This document shows positions 1-5,286 of a DNA stretch of 5,286 bases, in pieces. Origin of the DNA: Porphyrobacter sp. Lineage in GTDB: Bacteria; Pseudomonadota; Alphaproteobacteria; Sphingomonadales; Sphingomonadaceae. The position numbers and the translations under genes were made by a program. The notes beneath the pieces were generated by a model that saw only the letters and a program-made list of their open reading frames with translations, was not told where the DNA came from and ran no database searches. Where the stretch lies: contig JAKFWB010000223.1 in the NCBI GenBank assembly GCA_021732945.1, forward strand, positions 1-5,286. Reading direction: 5' to 3'. The stretch's first letter is position 1. Every line of letters begins with the position of its first letter.

Positions 1-715
1 GCACACGCACGCAGGTCGCGTTGAGCTTGATCTTGGGATCGAGGATCTTCTTGGTTTCGACCACCATCTTCCATTCTTCCTTGGTCGAACCATCATCAAG
101 GAAGCTGTCGATGTGCGGGATCACGTTGAAGGCGATCTGCTTGGTGAACTTGGACGGCTCGACCGGGTCGCCCACAAAAATCGCGCGGCTCTGCTGGAAC
201 AGCTCGTCCATCCCCGCCTTGCCTGCGCCGGAGACCGATTGGTAGGTCGAGACGACCACCCGCTTGATCGTGGCGAAATCATGCAGCGGCTTCAGCGCGA
301 CCACCAGCTGCGCGGTCGAGCAGTTGGGGTTGGCGATGATATTGCGCGCGGTGTAGCCATCGACCGCGTCGGGGTTCACCTCAGGCACCACCAGCGGCAC
401 GTCCGGGTCCATCCGGTAAAGCGAGGAATTGTCGATCACGATGCACCCGGCGGCCGCTGCCTTGGGGGCATATTCCTTGGCCGGGCCGGAGCCTGCGGCA
501 AACAGCGCGATATCCCATCCGGCCCAATCAAAATGCTCGATATTCTTGCACTTGAGCATCTTGCCGGTGTCGCCGAATTCCACCTCGGAGCCGACCGAAC
601 GGCTCGAGGCGACCGCGGCCACCTCGTCACACGGAAACTCGCGCTCGGCGAGCACCTGCATCATTTCGCGTCCGACATTGCCAGTCGCGCCGACCACTGC
701 CACCCGGTAACCCAC
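1..715 (-). CDS. asd: Aspartate-semialdehyde dehydrogenase, N-terminal 238 codons (runs off left edge)
   Basis: Makes L-aspartate 4-semialdehyde from aspartyl phosphate with NADPH, the cytoplasmic branch-point step toward lysine/diaminopimelate, threonine and methionine. Seen: an N-terminal Rossmann nucleotide-binding loop VVGATGNVGRE (residues 7-17), the NSSLYRMDPDVPLVVPEVN block (96-114), the catalytic cysteine in NPNCST (Cys132), and the following TYQSVSGAGKAGMDEL segment (157-172) with the conserved Gln159. The family is usually about 340 residues, so roughly 100 C-terminal residues lie outside the window. The start is GTG at 715-713: AGGAG lies 8 bases upstream and the protein begins directly with the expected GYRVAVVGATG. 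An ATG at 722-720 is out of frame. The gene follows the broken peptidase after a 186-bp gap and probably has its own promoter. The frame is intact throughout, and I am very sure of the family. Confidence 0.96.
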   Translation of the reverse strand, partial: MGYRVAVVGATGNVGREMMQVLAEREFPCDEVAAVASSRSVGSEVEFGDTGKMLKCKNIEHFDWAGWDIALFAAGSGPAKEYAPKAAAAGCIVIDNSSLYRMDPDVPLVVPEVNPDAVDGYTARNIIANPNCSTAQLVVALKPLHDFATIKRVVVSTYQSVSGAGKAGMDELFQQSRAIFVGDPVEPSKFTKQIAFNVIPHIDSFLDDGSTKEEWKMVVETKKILDPKIKLNATCVRV

Positions 716-723
716 TGTGCATT

Positions 724-728
724 CTCCT
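724..728 (-). promoter_or_regulatory. Ribosome binding site of asd (decides a GTG start)
   Basis: AGGAG on the minus strand, 8 bases before the GTG at 715-713. It overlaps no coding sequence. The only nearby ATG (722-720) would be 1 base from this site and in the wrong frame, giving a short unrelated peptide, so GTG is the start. Confidence 0.75.
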
Positions 729-744
729 AGAGCCTAGGCTGCGC

Positions 745-772
745 GAGATAGCGCCCCTTGCACGGAGCGCAA
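745..772 (-). promoter_or_regulatory. Possible sigma70-type promoter for asd
   Basis: On the minus strand TTGCGC (772-767) is followed, after 16 bases, by TATCTC (750-745), about 30 bases before the asd start. This resembles the loose -35/-10 pattern of alphaproteobacterial housekeeping promoters. A perfect 10-bp palindrome AGCCTAGGCT (731-740) lies between it and the ribosome binding site and could be a regulator site or chance. The match is weak and given only as a candidate. Confidence 0.3.
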
Positions 773-823
773 CCGCTATCGTGCCCGTGCAGACCTATAC
801 GTCTCACTGGCCTCGCCCAAGCC

Positions 824-897
824 CGCTCATCCTGAGCTTGTCGAAGGATGCTGCGCCGACCATGGGCGAACGTGCTTCGACAGGCTCAGCACGAGCG
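824..897. repeat. REP-type palindromic repeat downstream of the peptidase gene
   Basis: An imperfect inverted repeat. The left arm CTGAGCTTGTCGAAG (832-846) pairs with the right arm CTTCGACAGGCTCAG (875-889), with 14 of 15 positions matching and the remaining one a G-T wobble. The pairing extends outward through CGCTC (824-828) and GAGCG (893-897) with interruptions. From memory, this 'CTGAGCTTGTCGAAG' palindrome is widely dispersed between genes in sphingomonads and related alphaproteobacteria. It begins 5 bases after the peptidase stop codon in transcription order, so the transcript would end in a long hairpin. It may act as a 3' stabiliser or weak terminator, but there is no T-run, so I class it as a repeat. 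Confidence 0.8.
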
Positions 898-901
898 AGG
901 T

Positions 902-3175
902 TCACTCCGGCGGAGTCACCCCATGGGCTTCAAGGAACCGGAAGATGCTGTTCCACACATGCGGGCTGACCTTCTCCCCGCCGACGCGGTGGGTGTAGCC
1001 GGGGTAGAGCATCATCTCGAACGGCGTGTTGCTTTCCTGAAGCACGCTGATGAGCTCCGAGGAATTCTCGAACACCACATTGTCATCCGCCATGCCGTGG
1101 ATCAGCAACAGGGGATCACTGATCTTGGTGGCATCGGGGATGGCGCTGGCCTTTTCATAGGCTTCAGGCACTTCGCGCGGATCGCCCATGTAGCGCTCGG
1201 TGTAGTGGGTGTCGTAGAGTTCCCACCGCGTCACCGGCGCGCCGGATATGCCTGCGGCGTAGAGGCCCGGATCAGCCTCAAGCTGCTTCAGGGTCATGTA
1301 GCCGCCGTAAGACCAGCCATAGATCGCGATCTTGGCCGGATCGACGAAACCGAGGGTCTTGAGATATTCCGCCCCTGCCTTCTGGTCGCGCACTTCCACC
1401 CCGCCCATCCCGCGGTAGATTGGCTGTTCGAAATCGACGCCACGGTTGGCCGATCAGCGATTGTCGAGCTGAAACCAGATGTAGCCCTTGTCCACAATCG
1501 CCTGCGCCAGCGCACCGCCCCAGCCTTTGGTCACGGTCTGCGGCCCCGGCCCGCCATAGTGCTGGAAGAACACCGGATAACGCTTGCCCGGCTCCATCTT
1601 CGGCTTGATCATCATCCAGTGCAGCGGGGTGCCATCCTCGGCAGAGATGGTGCCGTATTCGGGGGCCACATGGCTCGCGAGGTAGGGCGCGTAGGGGTGA
1701 TCGCCCGCGACCGCGTTCTCCTCGATCCAGGCGACCTGCTTGCCATCAGGGGTGGCGAGGTAGGATTGCGACGGCTGGTTGGGGCTTGAGCGCGAAACAT
1801 AGAGCAGCCGCGCTGCGCCATCCATGCTGGCGGCGTTGGTGAAGGCTAGGTCGGTGAGCAGTTCCGGCTCCCCCGTCCCGTCGAGCCGCGTGCGATAAAT
1901 CTGCTGGGTCAGGACGTCGCTGGTCGCCTGATAGGTGAAGGTACCTGCCGCTTCGTCCACGCCCACAAGGCTGGTAGTGGGCGACGTGCCGCGTGTCAGC
2001 TTCGTCCACGTTTCAGCATTGAAAATTATCAGATCCTCGCCTCCCCGACCCTTGTTCTTGCCATTGGGATCGAAGAGGTAGAAGCGGCCATAACCATCAC
2101 GCTCCGACCACCACAGCAGGCTGCCGTCCTTGAGGAAGCGGTAATTGTCGCTGAGGTTGACCCAGTAATCGGGCCGCGCAGCTTGTTCCGTGAACCAAAC
2201 GGTGCTGGCACCGGTGGCGGGATTGACCTTGAGCACATCGATCTTCGCCTGCGCGCGGTCCTGCCGCTGGACGTAAATGTTACCGTCTGGCCCCCAATCA
2301 ACCCGTGCGACGTAGATATCGAGGTCGAGCCCAAGATCGACTTTCACGCTGCCCGCCCCGTCCGGGTCCATCAGAAACAGCTCGACCACCGCATTGTCAG
2401 TGCCAGCGGCCGGGTAGCGCTGGTCAAAAACCTTGGTGCCCGTCGCCCCGATGGCGGCGCGAGTGACGATCCCGACCGAGGCCTCGTCCGTCCGCTGCAC
2501 CGCGATGCGATCATCATTAGGCGACCACCAATAGCCTTGCAGCCGCGCCATTTCCTCTTGCGCGACGAATTCGGCTTCGCCCCATCGGATGGTCTCGGCC
2601 TCTCCGTCAGGGGTGATCGGTGTGGCCTCACCGCCCACTGGCCCAACCCACAGCCGCCGATCACGCACAAAGCTGACGAAGCCGCCCTTGGATGACAGCT
2701 TGGGATTGAGTTCCGTGCCCTCGGTATCAGTCAGCTGCGTCACCGAGCCATCCAGCTTGGCGAGAAACAGATCGCCATCGAGCGGCACCAGCACGCCGGA
2801 ACCATCGCTCGCCCATTGGTAGCTGATGATGCCCTTGAGACTGCCGACGCGGGCACGCTCGCGCTGCATCTTCTCGTCTTCCGAGAGTTCGCGACCCGAT
2901 CCCAGCGCCTCGCTGTCCACCAGCATCCGCCATTCGCGGGTTTCGATGTCATAGCCCCACAGGTCATACCGTTCACGATTGTCCGCGCGGTTGCGCAGCA
3001 GGGTGAGGTAGCGGCCATCGGGCGACAGCCGCACTTGCCGCGGCGCGGGGCCATCAAGGCCGGGGGAGGCAAAGACGTGTTCGAAGCTGAGGGTGGGAGC
3101 TGTCTCAGGCATGGCATCCTCCGCCATCACGGGGACACTGAGCAAAACGGCGGCAGCTGCAAAAATCGAACGCAT
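902..3175 (-). pseudogene. S9-family dipeptidyl peptidase IV-like, split by an in-frame TGA
   Basis: A secreted serine exopeptidase of family S9 (prolyl oligopeptidase clan, DPP IV type), which removes N-terminal dipeptides. Seen: a signal peptide at residues 1-18 with likely cleavage after VMA, implying export to the periplasm; a beta-propeller region (about 30-490); and the Glu-Glu motif in EFVAQEEMARLQGYWWSP (Glu207, Glu208), which in this family holds the substrate amino terminus. The alpha/beta-hydrolase domain has nucleophile Ser622 in GWSYGGY, Asp697 in HGMADDNV and His729 in YTHR. The frame from ATG 3175 to TGA 902 would give 757 residues, normal for the family, but codon 574 is TGA (1456-1454) where DNRGSANRG is expected. 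The frame is the same on both sides, so this is a point change and not a frameshift. A product of 573 residues would lack the whole triad, and the piece after the stop has no signal peptide or propeller. I infer a pseudogene or a sequence error. Confidence 0.88.
1454..1456 (-). other. In-frame nonsense codon in the peptidase
   Basis: On the minus strand the codons read GAC AAT CGC TGA TCG GCC AAC CGT GGC, that is DNR-stop-SANRG. The family motif has glycine at the stop. GGA to TGA needs one change (plus-strand base 1456, C to A); an ancestral GGC or GGT would need two. The next in-frame ATG is at 1408-1406. No recoding signal is apparent. Confidence 0.9.
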
Positions 3176-3181
3176 CCAAGG

Positions 3182-3188
3182 CTCACCT
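3182..3188 (-). promoter_or_regulatory. Ribosome binding site of the peptidase gene
   Basis: AGGTGAG on the minus strand, 6 bases before the ATG at 3175-3173. It supports that start, which also gives a clean signal peptide. Its first base (3188) is also the last base of the neighbouring palindromic repeat arm. Confidence 0.7.
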
Positions 3189-3268
3189 CGTCATTGCGAG
3201 CCGCCGACAGGCGGCGCGGCAATCCAAGGCCTGACCATGGATTGCTTCGCTGACGCTCGCAATGACGA
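3188..3268. repeat. REP-type palindromic repeat (TCATTGCGAGC family) in the peptidase leader
   Basis: Outer arms are perfect 14-bp inverted repeats: TCGTCATTGCGAGC (3188-3201) and GCTCGCAATGACGA (3255-3268). Inside are a hairpin GCCGCC-GACA-GGCGGC (3200-3215) and a second inverted pair GCAATCCA (3219-3226) and TGGATTGC (3238-3245). This CGTCATTGCGAGC...GCAATCC...GGATTGC...GCAATGACG pattern is, from memory, a dispersed intergenic repeat found in many bacterial genomes. It carries no gene. It fills the stretch between the rplS terminator and the ribosome binding site of the peptidase, so the peptidase leader consists almost entirely of repeat. Confidence 0.85.
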
Positions 3269-3287
3269 AAAAGATGCTGAAACGCAA

Positions 3288-3315
3288 AAGGGCGGCCCGT
3301 TGCCGGACCGCCCTT
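3288..3315 (-). terminator. Intrinsic terminator of the trmD-rplS operon
   Basis: On the minus strand AAGGGCGG (3315-3308) pairs perfectly with CCGCCCTT (3295-3288). Inner C-G pairs near the loop extend the stem after one mismatch. The sequence after the stem is TTGCGTTT, giving an interrupted T-run with four consecutive T including the end of the stem (3289-3286). It lies 23 bases past the rplS stop, the expected position for the end of this operon. Confidence 0.8.
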
Positions 3316-3338
3316 CGATAATTGCTGGCTGGAAAGCC

Positions 3339-3707
3339 TTACGCCTTGGGCGTGTTGTCGCGGCGCTCGACGATACGTGCGCTCTTGCCGGTGCGGCCGC
3401 GCAGGTAATAGAGCTTCGCACGACGCACCACGCCACGGCGGACCACGGTGATGCTTTCGACGATCGGCGAGTAGAGCGGGAAAACGCGCTCGACGCCTTC
3501 GCCAAAGCTCATCTTGCGCACGGTGAAGTTCGAACCCATGCCGCGGTTCGAACGGGCGATCACGACGCCTTCATAGTTCTGAACACGCTCACGGTTGCCT
3601 TCCTTCACCTTCACGCCGACGCGGACGGTATCGCCCGCGCGGAATTCGGGGATGTCCTTGCCGGACTTGGCGATTTCTTCGGCTTCAATCTGCTGGATCA
3701 GGTTCAC
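3339..3707 (-). CDS. rplS: 50S ribosomal protein L19
   Basis: L19 sits at the interface of the two ribosomal subunits and supports intersubunit bridging. The 122-residue product matches the usual 115-130. Seen: the N-terminal [12 protein letters not shown] (1-12), the [13 protein letters not shown] strand typical of its SH3-like fold, [25 protein letters not shown], and the basic block [23 protein letters not shown] near the C terminus, split here only by description. The start is GTG at 3707-3705, which overlaps the trmD stop in the sequence GTGA, so translation is probably coupled. AAGGA lies 9 bases upstream, inside the end of trmD. A hairpin terminator follows. It is the last gene of the operon, in the conserved order trmD-rplS. 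The family assignment is secure. Confidence 0.98.
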   Translation of the reverse strand: MNLIQQIEAEEIAKSGKDIPEFRAGDTVRVGVKVKEGNRERVQNYEGVVIARSNRGMGSNFTVRKMSFGEGVERVFPLYSPIVESITVVRRGVVRRAKLYYLRGRTGKSARIVERRDNTPKA

Positions 3708-4570
3708 TGGTCCGGTTCCTTGTCTTTTCGCCGCGCGCCAGAGGCAGGCTGGACCCGAGCGCCCTCATAGCGCTCCCACAAGTCCGGCCTGCGTGACCGA
3801 GTGTCTGTCTCGCTTTGCAGCTTGCGCCACGCCGCGATCCTCGCATGATCCCCCGATCGCAGCACTTCGGGGATCGTGCGCCCTGCCCATTGCTGAGGTC
3901 GGGTATAGTGCGGGTATTCGAGGAGGCCGTTTTCATACGACTCCTCCGCCCCGCTGGAAGGCGCGCCCATTACGCCGGGAAGCAGCCGAATGCAAGCGTC
4001 AAGGATGGTGAGCGCCGCCATCTCGCCGCCGGAGAGCACGATGTCGGCGAGGCTGACCTGCTCGATCTCGGGCCTGGCCTCGAACAGGCGTTCGTCAAAG
4101 CCCTCGAACCGCCCGCACAGGATGATGACGCCGGGGCCTTGCGCGAGTTCGCGGATGCGCGCCTGCGTGATTGGTTTCCCGCGCGGGGTCATGGCGAGGA
4201 TCGGGCGATGATCCTCCCCTGCAAGGGGAGGGGGACCATCCGCAGGATGGTGGAGGGGACTCTCCGCTAGGCGCGACGCTTGGGGTAAGTCCCCTCCGTC
4301 AGCCGCCTGCGGCGACTGCCACCTCCCCGTGCCGGGGAGGGCCACACTATCCAAAGCCCTCCCCAACACATCACACTTGAGCACCATCCCCGCCCCGCCG
4401 CCCGCAGGCGTATCATCGACGGTGCGGTGCTTGTCCTCGGCAAAGTCGCGGATTTGCACTGTTTCGCAGGCCCACTTGGCATCAGCCAGCGCGCGGCCCG
4501 CGATGGAATGCCCGAGCGGCCCGGGGAACATTTCCGGGTAAAGTGTGAGGATGGTGGCGGCGAAGGTCAT
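3704..4570 (-). CDS. trmD: tRNA (guanine37-N1)-methyltransferase, enlarged by an in-frame repeat insertion
   Basis: Methylates N1 of G37 next to the anticodon using S-adenosylmethionine, which prevents +1 frameshifting; a cytoplasmic SPOUT-class dimer with a trefoil knot. Seen: the N terminus [14 protein letters not shown] (7-20), the [17 protein letters not shown] block (49-65), then [18 protein letters not shown] (125-142), [13 protein letters not shown] (151-163), [11 protein letters not shown] (177-187), RLLPGVMG (195-202), [10 protein letters not shown] (216-225) and [13 protein letters not shown] near the C terminus. At 288 residues it is longer than the usual 230-255. The excess is residues about 77-120, encoded by a palindromic repeat. 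Without it the length would be about 245. The insert falls between the RALDSV helix and the strand leading to LAMTPRG, a place where a loop can be tolerated. ATG 4570-4568 overlaps the preceding stop (ATGA), with GAGG 7 bases upstream. All core motifs are kept, so I infer a working, probably essential, enzyme. Confidence 0.96.
   Translation of the reverse strand: MTFAATILTLYPEMFPGPLGHSIAGRALADAKWACETVQIRDFAEDKHRTVDDTPAGGGAGMVLKCDVLGRALDSVALPGTGRWQSPQAADGGDLPQASRLAESPLHHPADGPPPLAGEDHRPILAMTPRGKPITQARIRELAQGPGVIILCGRFEGFDERLFEARPEIEQVSLADIVLSGGEMAALTILDACIRLLPGVMGAPSSGAEESYENGLLEYPHYTRPQQWAGRTIPEVLRSGDHARIAAWRKLQSETDTRSRRPDLWERYEGARVQPASGARRKDKEPDQ
3717..3721 (-). promoter_or_regulatory. Ribosome binding site of rplS (decides a GTG start)
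   Basis: AAGGA on the minus strand, 9 bases before the GTG at 3707-3705 and within the last codons of trmD. It supports the GTG start, which yields the family's standard N terminus MNLIQQ. Confidence 0.65.
4213..4340. repeat. 128-bp nested palindromic element inserted in frame inside trmD
   Basis: In plus-strand order it holds: hairpin CCTCCCCT-GCA-AGGGGAGG (4213-4231); hairpin ACCATCC-GCA-GGATGGT (4235-4251); a 10-bp arm GGAGGGGACT (4252-4261) whose exact complement AGTCCCCTCC is at 4288-4297; hairpin CAGCCGCC-TGC-GGCGACTG (4300-4318, one mismatch); and hairpin CCTCCCCG-TGC-CGGGGAGG (4322-4340). All four hairpins have three-base loops, GCA on the left and TGC on the right, so the element is roughly symmetric around its centre. 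From memory, similar CCTCCCC/GGGGAGG palindromes are dispersed between genes in sphingomonads and other alphaproteobacteria. It encodes no protein of its own, but as part of trmD it is read without a stop into about 43 residues rich in Pro, Gly and Ala. I see no clear target duplication at its ends. Confidence 0.88.
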
Positions 4571-4983
4571 TCGAACGCCTCAACGCTCGGCTTTTGTGCC
4601 TCGCGCTTCAGCCACCACCCTGCTGCGGCAGAACCCAAAAAACTAACCGACAATGCCGGAACCAGAATGTCGTAACTATGGCGCAGGCCCAAATCCTCTG
4701 CCACATTGAAAACCCCAGCGTAAAGGCTGAGCCCAAACAACTCCGGGACAGCAGATGCAAGAAGCGATGCTACTGCAACCGCCGGGGCATTCAGCAACAC
4801 CCAACGATCAAGCTTCGCGCGATGAAGTGCCCATACAAATGCAAAGGCAATTGGCAGAGGGATCGCTCCAGCCACCAGAAAGGCGAGAACATCCTGCCAC
4901 CAAGGGGTGACGTCGCAGTCAAAGCCACATCCGGCTGCTTGGGCTGCCAAAGCGGCAATATCGAGTTTTGCGGCAAAGGTCAT
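4567..4983 (-). CDS. Unrecognised small membrane protein, three predicted helices
   Basis: I do not recognise the family. The 138-residue product has three hydrophobic segments: about 31-53 ([17 protein letters not shown]...), 61-79 ([19 protein letters not shown]) and 105-125 ([20 protein letters not shown]). The basic loop HRAKLDR (54-60) and the basic tail KRE (126-128) suggest that the N terminus is outside and the C terminus inside. Two cysteines (19 and 23) precede the first helix. I chose ATG 4983-4981 because it overlaps the upstream stop (ATGA) exactly as the next two junctions do; a TTG three codons earlier (4992) is possible but less likely. GGTGA lies 10 bases upstream, a weak site, so coupling is probable. 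G+C is about 56% against about 67% in sampled stretches of both neighbours, and the first five residues MTFAA equal those of TrmD. Both suggest a later insertion into the operon. The role is unknown. Confidence 0.75.
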   Translation of the reverse strand: MTFAAKLDIAALAAQAAGCGFDCDVTPWWQDVLAFLVAGAIPLPIAFAFVWALHRAKLDRWVLLNAPAVAVASLLASAVPELFGLSLYAGVFNVAEDLGLRHSYDILVPALSVSFLGSAAAGWWLKREAQKPSVEAFE

Positions 4984-5286
4984 AGAGACCAATTCACCCC
5001 ATCCTTGGCCCGCGTATCCACCATCAATTCAAACACGTCTGGCCGCGAATAATGCCCATCGGTGTCCAGGCTCGTAAGCCCCGCCCCGACTTCGCTCAGG
5101 TCAAGCTCGGCCAGCAGCGTCTCCTCACCCTCGCCCGCCTGCGCGATCACGCGGGTGTCCGGCGCGGCGATCAGGGAGCCGCCACGGTTGAGGACCTCGC
5201 CGGGGATCGCCTCCAACAACTCGCGCGCGGCTGTATTGCCACTCACCCGCTCCAGCCCATCGAGCAAATCATCCTTCATCTGCACC
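4980..5286 (-). CDS. Nitrilase-family carbon-nitrogen hydrolase, C-terminal 101 residues (runs off right edge)
   Basis: The fragment has the tail typical of nitrilase-type carbon-nitrogen hydrolases: VLNRGGSLIAAPDTRVIA (visible residues 31-48), then TLLAELDLSEV (56-66), then DTDGHYSRPDVFELMVDTR (74-92). The DGHYSRPDVF motif is characteristic of true nitrilases (nitrile to carboxylate and ammonia), more than of amidase or NAD-synthetase branches. The catalytic Glu, Lys and Cys lie upstream, outside the window, so activity and substrate cannot be judged. The family is usually 300-350 residues, so about two thirds is missing. Its TGA (4982-4980) overlaps the ATG of the membrane protein. G+C is normal for the window (about 67% in the row I counted). 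Its place before trmD is unusual; the common neighbour there is rimM, which this fragment does not resemble. Confidence 0.85.
   Translation of the reverse strand, partial: VQMKDDLLDGLERVSGNTAARELLEAIPGEVLNRGGSLIAAPDTRVIAQAGEGEETLLAELDLSEVGAGLTSLDTDGHYSRPDVFELMVDTRAKDGVNWSL

Noticed and set aside
113..730. Plus-strand open frame of 205 codons
   Set aside because: Antisense shadow of asd, which reads perfectly on the minus strand with its catalytic Cys motif.
824..897. Intrinsic terminator of the peptidase gene
   Set aside because: The hairpin is in the right place, but no T-run follows it on the minus strand and the sequence matches a dispersed repeat, so I call it a repeat with only a possible termination role.
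902..1408. Independent small hydrolase gene (168 codons) after the TGA
   Set aside because: It is in the same frame as the upstream half and continues the same family domain without a gap. It lacks its own signal peptide and convincing ribosome site, so it is the downstream half of a broken gene.
1454..1456. Selenocysteine or other programmed recoding at TGA
   Set aside because: The family has glycine here, not cysteine. The residue is not the catalytic one, and I see no obvious stem-loop of bacterial SECIS type just downstream.
848..1789. Plus-strand open frame of 313 codons
   Set aside because: It runs antisense to the peptidase gene, whose family motifs on the minus strand are unmistakable. 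The plus-strand translation shows no recognisable motif and is typical of a GC-rich antisense shadow.
3093..3770. Plus-strand open frame of 225 codons
   Set aside because: It crosses the repeat, the terminator and all of rplS in antisense. Its translation is His/Asp/Ala rich with no motif.
4213..4340. CRISPR array or intein in trmD
   Set aside because: There are no direct repeats with spacers and no intein splicing motifs. The structure is nested inverted repeats, and 43 residues is far too short for an intein.
4984..4992. TTG start for the membrane protein three codons upstream
   Set aside because: ATG at 4983 forms the same 4-base overlap seen at the other junctions. TTG is a rarer start and has no better ribosome site.
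4980..5286. The fragment before trmD being rimM
   Set aside because: The DGHYSRPDVF and RGGSLIAAPD motifs belong to nitrilases. Nothing resembles the RimM PRC-barrel C terminus.

Overview
The window reads as a GC-rich alphaproteobacterial chromosome, most likely a sphingomonad of the Erythrobacteraceae type. This rests on the protein sequences (TrmD, L19 and Asd all have alphaproteobacterial character), a base composition near 67% G+C in the trmD and nitrilase stretches I counted, and three palindromic repeat types of the kind common between genes in that group. Species cannot be fixed from the sequence. Every gene I can support lies on the minus strand, so transcription runs from the right edge to the left edge. 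The long plus-strand open frames are antisense shadows.

Right part (5286 to 3288): a tightly packed operon. It starts with the C-terminal end of a nitrilase-family carbon-nitrogen hydrolase. Next come a small unrecognised three-helix membrane protein of clearly lower G+C (about 56%), trmD (tRNA m1G37 methyltransferase) and rplS (ribosomal protein L19). Each junction is a 4-base stop/start overlap (ATGA, ATGA, GTGA), and a hairpin terminator follows rplS. In the usual proteobacterial order rpsP-rimM-trmD-rplS, rimM sits directly before trmD; here two other genes do. trmD carries an in-frame 128-bp insertion made of nested palindromes, adding about 43 residues to the enzyme.

Middle part (3268 to 824): a secreted S9-family dipeptidyl peptidase (DPP IV type) whose reading frame is interrupted by a single in-frame TGA at 1454-1456. 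The stop replaces the glycine expected in the family motif DNRGSxNRG, and the whole catalytic triad lies beyond it. The gene is therefore most likely a pseudogene, unless the base is a sequence error. It is bracketed by two different palindromic repeats: one fills its leader up to the ribosome binding site, the other starts a few bases after its stop.

Left part (823 to 1): a short intergenic region with a possible promoter, then the first 238 codons of asd (aspartate-semialdehyde dehydrogenase), which starts with GTG and runs off the left edge.

I see no RNA gene, CRISPR array, insertion sequence with a transposase, or defence system. The most interesting items are the repeat living inside trmD, the low-GC membrane gene placed exactly at the trmD start with a copy of its first five codons, and the nonsense codon in the peptidase.
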